Shown here piece by piece: positions 6,029 to 11,345 of a stretch of DNA of 11,345 nt. Below the pieces are notes generated by a model. It had not been told where the DNA came from. It worked only from the letters and a program-made list of their open reading frames with translations, and searched no databases. Position 1 is the first letter of the stretch, and every line of letters begins with the position of its first letter. The position numbers and the translations under genes are program-made. The DNA is from Pseudomonadota bacterium (GTDB taxonomy: Bacteria > Pseudomonadota > Alphaproteobacteria > Rhizobiales > Kaistiaceae), in the NCBI GenBank assembly GCA_023433185.1, contig JAEZEN010000405.1, positions 1-11,345 of the forward strand, given 5' to 3'.

Positions 6029-6796
6029 TCAGCCCTTCTTCCGGCCCGCGAGGCCGGCGAGATAGTCGTAGGAATTGCGGGCGAAGCCCTGCCAGTCCGA
6101 CGGGTTGTCGTTCTCGAGCACGAGGAGGTCGCAGCCCGAGGCGGCGATGATCGGCCACAGGCCCGGCCAGTCGATCGTCCCCGCGCCGAGGTCGGTCCAG
6201 CCGTCGTCCGCCGTCACGCCGGGCGGTGCGGTGTCCTTGACGTGGAAGGCGACGATCTTGCCGGGGAAGCGGGTGAGCTCTGCGGCGATGTCGGCGCCCG
6301 AGCGTGCGATCCAGCCGACATCCGGCTCGTAGTAGATCCCCGGCGCCGAAATCAGCGCCTCGATCGGCCGGAACCCGTCGGCGAGCGGCTCGTATTCGAA
6401 TGCATGGGTGTGCCAGGCGAGCTTCAGGCCGCGCCCGGCAAGGGTGGCGACGTTGTCGCTCAGGGTGGCGGCGAAATCCTGCCAGGCGGCGCGGCTCGTC
6501 GGCCGCTGCTCCTCGGGGAGATACGGGAGAACGGCGGCCTCGAGGCCCAGCGTCTCGGCGATGCCGATGAAGGCCTCGCGGTCGGAGAGGAGCAGGTCGA
6601 CCGGCAGGTGCGCGGTGGGGCACTTGAGGCCGACGGCGTCGATCTTCTTCCGGAAGCCGGCGGCGTCGTCACCGAAGGCGCCGCGATAGGGCTCGACGGC
6701 GTCGAAGCCGATGGCGGCGAGGGTCTCGAGCTGCGGCTCGAGCGGCAGGAAATTCCGCGCGCTGTAGAGCTGGAACGAAATCCGATAGTCGGTCAT
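6029..6796 (-). CDS. Sugar phosphate isomerase/epimerase, xylose-isomerase-like TIM barrel
   Basis: A 255-residue cytoplasmic (beta/alpha)8 enzyme of the AP-endonuclease/xylose isomerase-like superfamily, which includes IolE, IolI, hydroxypyruvate isomerase and 3-keto-glycoside lyases. Likely metal and catalytic residues are E35 (DAVEPYRG), H63 (PTAHLPVD), H129 and H131 (WHTHAFEYEP), D159 (YYEPDVGW), H185 (AFHVKDT) and E228 (VLENDNP). I chose the ATG at 6796 because homology begins there (MTDYRISFQLYSARNF). Sequence further upstream (to 6883) overlaps the ATPase gene and looks non-coding in this frame. It follows the ATPase by 46 bp and ends 5 bp before the oxidoreductase start. Pairs of this kind usually act in sequence on one transported sugar or cyclitol. 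The exact reaction is not deducible. Confidence 0.88.
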   Translation of the reverse strand: MTDYRISFQLYSARNFLPLEPQLETLAAIGFDAVEPYRGAFGDDAAGFRKKIDAVGLKCPTAHLPVDLLLSDREAFIGIAETLGLEAAVLPYLPEEQRPTSRAAWQDFAATLSDNVATLAGRGLKLAWHTHAFEYEPLADGFRPIEALISAPGIYYEPDVGWIARSGADIAAELTRFPGKIVAFHVKDTAPPGVTADDGWTDLGAGTIDWPGLWPIIAASGCDLLVLENDNPSDWQGFARNSYDYLAGLAGRKKG

Positions 6797-6842
6797 TTCA
6801 GGTCTTCTTCTTTCGTCTGGTGGTGGGCCGTGGAGGCGGCCC

Positions 6843-7928
6843 TCAGAGGCGTTCGCCGCTGCCGGCGTCGAACAGGGAGGCATGGTCGGGCTGGAACCAG
6901 GCCTGGAGCGTCTGGCCGGGCTGGAAGGTATCGTCGGGGCCGATCCGCACCGAGACCGTAGGGCCCCCGACGGTCCCCCATAGCAGGGAATCGGCGCCCA
7001 TGGGATCGATCAGGCTGACCGTGACCGGCAGGGCAGACGGCCCGCCCGAGGCCTTCACGTCCATCTGTTCGGGGCGGACGCCGAGCACCGCCTTGCGACC
7101 GTCGCCGGGCGGGGCGGCGAAGGCGTAGCCGTCGAGGCGCACGAGGGCGCCGTCAGGCAGTCGCAGCGCCGGGGAGCCGCCGTCGCCGGAGAGCTCGCCC
7201 TCGACGAAGTTCATCGACGGCGAGCCGACGAAACCCGCGACGAAGCGGTTGACCGGCCGGCGATAGATCTCCTTGGGAGGCGCGAGTTGCTGGATGACGC
7301 CGCCATGCATGACCGCGACCCGGTCGGCGAGGGTGAGCGCCTCGATCTGGTCGTGGGTGACGTAGATCATCGTCGAGCCGAGCTGGCCATGCAGCTTCTT
7401 GATTTCGACGCGAAGCTCGGTGCGCAGCTTGGCGTCGAGGTTGGAGAGGGGCTCGTCGAAGAGGAAGACGTCGACGTCGCGCACCAGCGCCCGGCCGATC
7501 GCGACGCGCTGGCGCTGGCCGCCGGAGAGCTCGGCCGGGCGGCGCTGGAGCAGCGGCTTGATCTGGAGCAGCGAGGCCGCCTTCTCGACGCGCCGGGCGA
7601 TCTCGTCCTTCGGCACCCTGGCGACGCGGAGGCCGAAGGTCAGGTTCTTCTCGGCCGTCATCCGCGGGTAGAGGGCATAGGACTGGAACACCATGCCGAT
7701 GCCGCGGTCCTTCGGTTCCTCCCAGGTAACGTTCTTGCCGTCGATCCAGACCTGGCCCGCATTGATGTCGAGAAGCCCGGCAATGGCGTTGAGCAGTGTC
7801 GACTTCCCGCAGCCCGACGGCCCGAGGAGGACGATGAACTCCCCGGCATTCACCTCGAGATTGAGGTCCTTGAGCACCTGGAGGTGGCCGAAGGCGACAC
7901 CGAGATTCCTGATCGATACCTCGGCCAC
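6843..7928 (-). CDS. Sugar ABC transporter ATP-binding protein, MalK/UgpC type
   Basis: The 361-residue ATPase powers the two adjacent permeases at the inner membrane. Visible motifs are Walker A GPSGCGKST (36-44), Q-loop Q82, signature LSGGQ (134-138), Walker B VFLFDEP (154-160), D-loop SNLD and the switch histidine H192 (YVTHDQIEA). The C-terminal third (from about 235) is the regulatory OB/TOBE domain found in MalK/UgpC/MsmX proteins, with the LGVRPEQM motif. The start codon is GTG (7926-7928). An AAAGGA ribosome site lies just upstream and abuts the TAG stop of the permease gene, 4 bp before, which suggests translational coupling. Automated pipelines often name such proteins UgpC, but the context argues for a sugar, not glycerol-3-phosphate. 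Confidence 0.95.
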   Translation of the reverse strand: MAEVSIRNLGVAFGHLQVLKDLNLEVNAGEFIVLLGPSGCGKSTLLNAIAGLLDINAGQVWIDGKNVTWEEPKDRGIGMVFQSYALYPRMTAEKNLTFGLRVARVPKDEIARRVEKAASLLQIKPLLQRRPAELSGGQRQRVAIGRALVRDVDVFLFDEPLSNLDAKLRTELRVEIKKLHGQLGSTMIYVTHDQIEALTLADRVAVMHGGVIQQLAPPKEIYRRPVNRFVAGFVGSPSMNFVEGELSGDGGSPALRLPDGALVRLDGYAFAAPPGDGRKAVLGVRPEQMDVKASGGPSALPVTVSLIDPMGADSLLWGTVGGPTVSVRIGPDDTFQPGQTLQAWFQPDHASLFDAGSGERL

Positions 7929-7932
7929 GGCT

Positions 7933-8862
7933 CTATCCTTTCACGGCGCCGGCGGCGATGCCGCGCACGAACCATCGTCCCGAGATGAAATACACGGCGA
8001 GCGGCACCGCGGCGGTGAGGATCGTCGCCGCCATGTTGACGTTGTATTCGCGCACGCCGGTCGTCGTGTTGACGATGTTGTTGAGCTGCACCGTCATCGG
8101 CCAGTTCGAGCGTCCGGCGAAGACCACGCCGAACAGGAAGTCGTTCCAGATGCCGGTGACCTGGAGGATCACCGCGACGATGGTGATGGGCACCGACATC
8201 GGCAGCATGATCATGAAGAAGATGCGCCAGAAGCCGGCCCCATCGACGCGCGCCGCCTTGAAGAGCTCGACCGGCAGTGAGGCGTAGAAGTTGCGGTAGA
8301 GCAGCGTCAGCAGCGGCATGCCGAAGATCGTGTGGATGATGATGATGCCGGGCAGCGTCGCGAAGAGGCCGACGCTGGAGAGCCCGATGATCAGGGGGTA
8401 GATCACCACCTGGTAGGGCACGAACGCACCGAAGACGAGGAGCGCGAACAGGAGGTTCGCTCCGCGGTAGGGCCAGTAGGTGAGCGCGTAGCCGTTGATC
8501 GAGGCGCAGACGATCGAGACGATCACGCTCGGCACGGTGATCTTGACCGAGTTCCAGAAGCCGGGCGCGAGGCCGTTGCAGTCGAGGCCCGTGCAGGCGT
8601 GGAACATCGCGTCGACCCAGGGCTGGAACGTCGGGTCGGAAGGCAGCCCGAACAGGTTGCCGAGCCGGATCTCCGGCATCGTCTTCAGCGACGTGACGAT
8701 CATGATGTAGAGCGGCACCAGGAAGAACACGGCCGCCACGACCAGGAAGGCGTAGACGCCGATCCGCCCGGGGGAGAGGCGTCGCGGCTTCGGGCCCTGC
8801 GGCGCCTCGGCCGCTCTCGCGGGCAGGGTGGCGGCGGTGGCGGTCATGTCGCGCGCGCTCAT
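7933..8862 (-). CDS. Carbohydrate ABC transporter permease, MalG type (GtsC-like)
   Basis: A 309-residue inner-membrane permease with about six membrane segments; the first is at about 34-58. The EAA loop (VELFKAARVDGAGFWRI, about 198-214) docks on the ATPase. The C-terminal part (WNDFLFGVVFAG, LNNIVNTTTGVREYNVNMAA, ending GAVKG) closely recalls GtsC of Pseudomonas glucose transporters from memory. The ATG at 8862 overlaps the TGA of the upstream permease (ATGA, 8859-8862) and has GGGAG 7 nt before it, so it is preferred over an in-frame ATG at 8898 inside the neighbouring gene. Residues 90 and 95 (HACTGLDC) give a possible disulfide in the first periplasmic loop. The cytoplasmic N-terminus is long and rich in Ala, Thr and Pro. 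Confidence 0.94.
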   Translation of the reverse strand: MSARDMTATAATLPARAAEAPQGPKPRRLSPGRIGVYAFLVVAAVFFLVPLYIMIVTSLKTMPEIRLGNLFGLPSDPTFQPWVDAMFHACTGLDCNGLAPGFWNSVKITVPSVIVSIVCASINGYALTYWPYRGANLLFALLVFGAFVPYQVVIYPLIIGLSSVGLFATLPGIIIIHTIFGMPLLTLLYRNFYASLPVELFKAARVDGAGFWRIFFMIMLPMSVPITIVAVILQVTGIWNDFLFGVVFAGRSNWPMTVQLNNIVNTTTGVREYNVNMAATILTAAVPLAVYFISGRWFVRGIAAGAVKG

Positions 8863-9839
8863 GCCGTGGCTCCCGCCGGTTTGCGTTTGCGCCGCCACAG
8901 CAGGATGCCGCCGATCGCGATGACGATGAGGACCGGCAGGAGCATCATCGTCGCCGCCGCCATGCCCATCCCGACGTTCTGCCGTACGGTGATCAGCTGG
9001 ATGACGAACACCGCCGGCATGGTCGTCGCGTAGCCGGGACCGCCGCCGGTCATGGCGATCACCAGATCATAGACGCGGACGACGTTGACGCACTGGAGGA
9101 CGAAGGCGGTGGCGACCGCGCCGCGCATCATCGGCAGGCCGATGAAGAGATAGGCGCGCCAGTTCGGGATGCCGTCGACCTTCGCCGCCTTCCAGATTTC
9201 CTGGTCGATGCCGCGCAGCCCGGCGAGCAGGATCGCCATGGTGACGCCGGCGCCTTGCCAGATACCGGCGACGACGAGGCCGTAGATGGCGAGCCGGGGG
9301 TCGACGAGCGGTGCGAAGCTGAAGCTCTCCCAGCCCATGTTGCGCATCGCCGACTGGAGGCCGAGATTGGGGTCGAGCGCCCACTGCCAGACCAGGCCGG
9401 TCACGATCAGCGACATCGCGAAGGGGTAGAGGAAGATCGAGCGGAAGGTGTCTTCCTGGCGGATCCGCTGGTCCATGAAGACCGCGAGCAGGTAGCCGAA
9501 GACGAGATTGAAGCCGATCGACAGCCCGCCGAAGATCCAGATGTTCTGGACGGCGACGAGCCAGCGGTCCGTCGCCCAGAGGCGGCGGTACTGGAGGAGG
9601 CCGACGAAGTCCCAGTTCGGGAACAGCTTCGACGAGGTGAAGGACCACAGCACCGAGAAGCCGATGCCGATGACGAAGACGCCGACCGATACGAGGATCA
9701 TCGGCAGCGTGCCGACGATGGCGTTGGCCTGGAAGCGTCGCCTTCGCGGCGTGGGGATCGTCGTCGTGGTCACGGTCCTGCCGAGCGCTCGAGGGATCGG
9801 AGAGGCCTGGCCCGGGCTGGTGGCTGGGGAAACAGCCAT
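8859..9839 (-). CDS. Carbohydrate ABC transporter permease, MalF type (GtsB-like)
   Basis: A 326-residue inner-membrane permease, partner of the MalG-type protein. A cytoplasmic Thr/Pro/Arg-rich tail of about 38 residues precedes the first membrane segment (IVGTLPMILVSVGVFVIGIG, 41-60). The EAA loop is QEIWKAAKVDGIPNWRAY (213-230), followed by FIGLPMM. The TGGGPGYAT motif (264-272) is typical of MalF-type sugar permeases. The ATG at 9837-9839 has AGAGG 6 nt upstream. The gene lies 112 bp downstream of the binding-protein gene, separated by a strong hairpin, and overlaps the next permease by 4 bp. The long charged tail is somewhat unusual but seen in rhizobial members. Confidence 0.94.
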   Translation of the reverse strand: MAVSPATSPGQASPIPRALGRTVTTTTIPTPRRRRFQANAIVGTLPMILVSVGVFVIGIGFSVLWSFTSSKLFPNWDFVGLLQYRRLWATDRWLVAVQNIWIFGGLSIGFNLVFGYLLAVFMDQRIRQEDTFRSIFLYPFAMSLIVTGLVWQWALDPNLGLQSAMRNMGWESFSFAPLVDPRLAIYGLVVAGIWQGAGVTMAILLAGLRGIDQEIWKAAKVDGIPNWRAYLFIGLPMMRGAVATAFVLQCVNVVRVYDLVIAMTGGGPGYATTMPAVFVIQLITVRQNVGMGMAAATMMLLPVLIVIAIGGILLWRRKRKPAGATA

Positions 9840-9901
9840 CGGCGCCTCTTGCGGACCACGGGAGACCGAGGGTCCGTCGTGCGGCTATTCCGCCCGGGCG
9901 T

Positions 9902-9931
9902 CCGGGCGCCGCCTTGGGGTGCGGCGCCCGG
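9902..9931. repeat. Strong intercistronic hairpin between binding-protein and permease genes
   Basis: CCGGGCGCCGC (9902-9912) and GCGGCGCCCGG (9921-9931) form a perfect 11-bp inverted repeat with an 8-nt loop, 21 bp after the binding-protein stop on the minus strand. There is no T-tract. As with the malE-malF intergenic stem-loops, it probably protects the upstream mRNA from 3' decay or partly terminates transcription, giving more binding protein than permease. A second palindrome CGCCCGGGCG (9891-9900) and the pair CGGACC/GGTCCG (9852-9857, 9871-9876) lie in the same gap. Confidence 0.65.
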
Positions 9932-9951
9932 CTTGCTCTGCCTCGTCGGTC

Positions 9952-11208
9952 CTAGTCCGACAGCTCGATGATCTGGGCGAAGCTGGCGGCCGCGGCCTCC
10001 GGCGTCACCGAATCGTCGGCGAAGAAGTTCGCCACCAGCTCGTTGATCTGCTGGTTGGTGTTCTCGGTGATGTAGCGGTTGGTCGCCGGCACGATCTTGT
10101 CCGGGTCTTCGACCGCCTGCAGCGCCTTCTGCATGCACGGATCGGCCGTCGACATGTCGACGTCGGCGCGGACCGGCATCGAGCCCTTGGCGTTGTTGAA
10201 GGCGACCTGGACCTCGGGGCTGATGATCAGCTGGGCGAGGCGCTTCTGGGCAGCCTCGACCTCGGGATCGCTCTGCTTGAAGAACACGAAGATGTCGCCG
10301 TCGGTGGAGACCAGCGGCTGGTCCTCGTTGAGCCCGATCATGCAGCCGAAGTCCTCGACGCCGGTCATCCCGGCCGCTGCGAACTCGCCGCGCGCCCAGT
10401 CGCCCATCACCTGGAGGCCGGCCTGGCCGGTGATGACCATGTTGGTCGTGTCGTTCCAGTTGCGATTGGCGTAGCCGTCGTCGGCGAGCTCCTTCAGGGC
10501 GCGGAGATCGGTGAACACCTGCACCATCTCGGGGCCGCCGGCGAGGGCCGCGTCCTTGTCCTCATACATCCTGTTGCGATCCGCGACGCCGAGCGCCTCG
10601 GTGACCATGTTCTGGAAGAGCAGCTGGATCTGCCAGCCATTGCCGTCGCCGCCGATGGCGAACGGGATGATGCCGGCCTCGGCCAGTTGCGGCGCCGTCT
10701 CGATGAACTCCGCAAATGTGCGCGGCTCGGGCACGCCCGCCTTCTCGTAAGCGTCCTTCGAATACCACGCCCAGTAGTTCGAGTGGATGTTGACCGGCAC
10801 GCACCACCACTGGCCGTCGATCAGGCAGGCGCCGTTGATCTGCTTGGGGCGGATCACGCCTTCCCAGTCGCCTTCGGTGGCGATGTCGGTCAGTTCGAGA
10901 AGCTGGCCGTTGGCGATGAGCTCCTCATACTGACGGCCGGGGTTGAACTGCGCGGCCGCCGGCGGATCCCCGCCGAGCACGCGCTGCATCACCGTGGCGC
11001 GGGCGGTCTCGCCGAGCGCGATGGCGCTGTCCACCCACTTGTCGCCCTGGCCGTTGTTGTCGAGGGCCTTGGCGAACTCGCCGACGGCCGCGGCCTCGCC
11101 CTTCGATGTCCACCAGTGGATCACCTCGATCTCGGCGGCACTCGCAAACGTCGGCGCGAGCAGGGCTCCGAACGCGGCCATGCCCATCAGTTTCTTGCGA
11201 AGCGTCAT
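9952..11208 (-). CDS. Extracellular sugar-binding protein of the ABC transporter (CUT1 family, GtsA-like)
   Basis: A 418-residue periplasmic solute-binding protein, the substrate-recognition part of the transporter. The signal peptide MTLRKKLMGM to ASA (cut predicted after A24) is of Sec type with no lipobox. The mature protein begins AEIEVIHWWTSKGEAAAV. The VPVNIHSNYWAWYSKDAYEKAG, GQAGLQVMGDWARGEF and NAKGSMPVRADVD stretches recall, from memory, the glucose/mannose-binding proteins GtsA of Pseudomonas and its Thermus counterpart. C289 and C358 correspond to a cysteine pair in those proteins; C128 and C136 may add another disulfide. The ATG at 11206-11208 has a perfect GGAGGAA site (11214-11220) 5 nt upstream. 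It is the first gene of the operon, and a LacI-type operator stands 76 bp upstream. A hexose or hexose-like ligand is inferred, not shown. Confidence 0.94.
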   Translation of the reverse strand: MTLRKKLMGMAAFGALLAPTFASAAEIEVIHWWTSKGEAAAVGEFAKALDNNGQGDKWVDSAIALGETARATVMQRVLGGDPPAAAQFNPGRQYEELIANGQLLELTDIATEGDWEGVIRPKQINGACLIDGQWWCVPVNIHSNYWAWYSKDAYEKAGVPEPRTFAEFIETAPQLAEAGIIPFAIGGDGNGWQIQLLFQNMVTEALGVADRNRMYEDKDAALAGGPEMVQVFTDLRALKELADDGYANRNWNDTTNMVITGQAGLQVMGDWARGEFAAAGMTGVEDFGCMIGLNEDQPLVSTDGDIFVFFKQSDPEVEAAQKRLAQLIISPEVQVAFNNAKGSMPVRADVDMSTADPCMQKALQAVEDPDKIVPATNRYITENTNQQINELVANFFADDSVTPEAAAASFAQIIELSD

Positions 11209-11283
11209 GTGTCTTCCTCCCTTGGCGCCACGCGCCTTGCGTGAACGATCGATCCTTCCGCGCCCCCGGCATGAGCCGGCGAC

Positions 11284-11295
11284 GTAATCGATTAC
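11284..11295. promoter_or_regulatory. LacI-type operator palindrome upstream of the transporter operon
   Basis: GTAATCGATTAC is a perfect 12-bp palindrome with the central CG and AATCGATT core typical of LacI/GalR-family operators. It is one of the few A+T-rich spots in the window and lies 76-87 bp before the binding-protein ATG, where a promoter is expected. It suggests repression by a sugar-responsive LacI-family protein whose gene is not in the window. No convincing -35/-10 pair could be fixed around it. Confidence 0.65.
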
Positions 11296-11301
11296 ATTGG
11301 T

Positions 11302-11317
11302 CCCGCGAGAACGCGGG
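11302..11317. repeat. Short perfect hairpin beside the operator
   Basis: CCCGCG (11302-11307), loop AGAA, CGCGGG (11312-11317) is a perfect 6-bp stem. On the plus strand it is followed by GCGTTTCCTGCTTT, a loose T-rich tail. It could close a transcription unit lying to the right of the window or be part of the promoter region. A further small hairpin, CCGGC-ATGA-GCCGG (11266-11279), lies in the leader of the binding-protein gene. Confidence 0.3.
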
Positions 11318-11345
11318 GCGTTTCCTGCTTTCCGACGTCTACGGT

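Noticed and set aside
3924..6065. 713-codon open frame on the plus strand
   Set aside because: It is antisense to the RTX and oxidoreductase genes, has no family resemblance, and is rich in Arg, Gly, Val, Asp and Glu as expected of a GC-rich shadow frame.
9508..11244. 578-codon open frame on the plus strand
   Set aside because: It lies antisense to the binding-protein and permease genes, which have clear motifs, signal peptide and ribosome sites; the composition is that of a shadow.
1..11345. CRISPR array, tRNA/rRNA gene, transposon ends or attachment sites
   Set aside because: No regularly spaced repeats, cloverleaf, terminal inverted repeats or integrase/transposase motifs were seen on reading both strands.

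Overview
The window reads as chromosomal DNA from a high-G+C alphaproteobacterium, most likely of the Hyphomicrobiales/Rhizobiales type. The grounds are a strongly G/C-biased third codon position, long shadow frames on both strands, a four-gene CUT1 sugar transporter of the kind rhizobia carry in many copies, and sugar-enzyme families common in that order. The genus is inferred from style, not proven. No tRNA, rRNA, CRISPR array, insertion sequence or phage gene was seen.

Layout. (a) 1-1266, minus strand: the first 422 codons of an IlvD/Edd-family sugar-acid dehydratase, cut by the left edge. (b) 1267-1472: a divergent promoter region with a palindrome covering a TTGACA box and two tandem GC hairpins. 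(c) 1473-3813, plus strand: a two-gene unit with a SelA/DgaE-fold PLP enzyme and an AraM/EgsA-like metal-dependent dehydrogenase. (d) 3814-3899: a convergent gap with inverted repeats. (e) 3900-4739, minus strand: a small secreted RTX-repeat protein whose frame is broken by an amber codon. (f) 4740-4883: a gap with a bulged hairpin containing a CRP-like GTGA-N6-TCAC motif. (g) 4884-11208, minus strand: an operon-like run read from right to left. Its order is substrate-binding protein, MalF-type permease, MalG-type permease, MalK/UgpC-type ATPase, xylose-isomerase-like TIM-barrel enzyme and Gfo/Idh/MocA oxidoreductase. The oxidoreductase has an in-frame TGA at codon 12, inside its dinucleotide-binding loop. 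(h) 11209-11345: the operon leader, with a LacI-type palindrome GTAATCGATTAC.

How it may work together. The transporter resembles, from memory, the GtsABC glucose/mannose systems of Pseudomonas and would bring a mono- or small oligosaccharide into the cell. The TIM-barrel and Gfo/Idh/MocA proteins form the usual isomerase/dehydrogenase pair seen in inositol-like and 3-keto-sugar catabolism. The dehydratase would turn an aldonate into a 2-keto-3-deoxy acid. The SelA-fold enzyme belongs to a group that includes D-glucosaminate-6-phosphate ammonia-lyase, and the AraM-like enzyme would interconvert a polyol (phosphate) and a keto compound. Together they suggest an oxidative route for a sugar acid or amino-sugar derivative. 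The substrate is not determinable here, and no kinase, aldolase or regulator lies inside the window.

The most notable points are the two single-codon nonsense interruptions in adjacent genes (TGA in the oxidoreductase, TAG in the RTX gene), while every other frame is clean. They could mean local decay, sequence error or, much less likely, recoding. The other notable point is the unusual SelA-fold/AraM/IlvD enzyme set.
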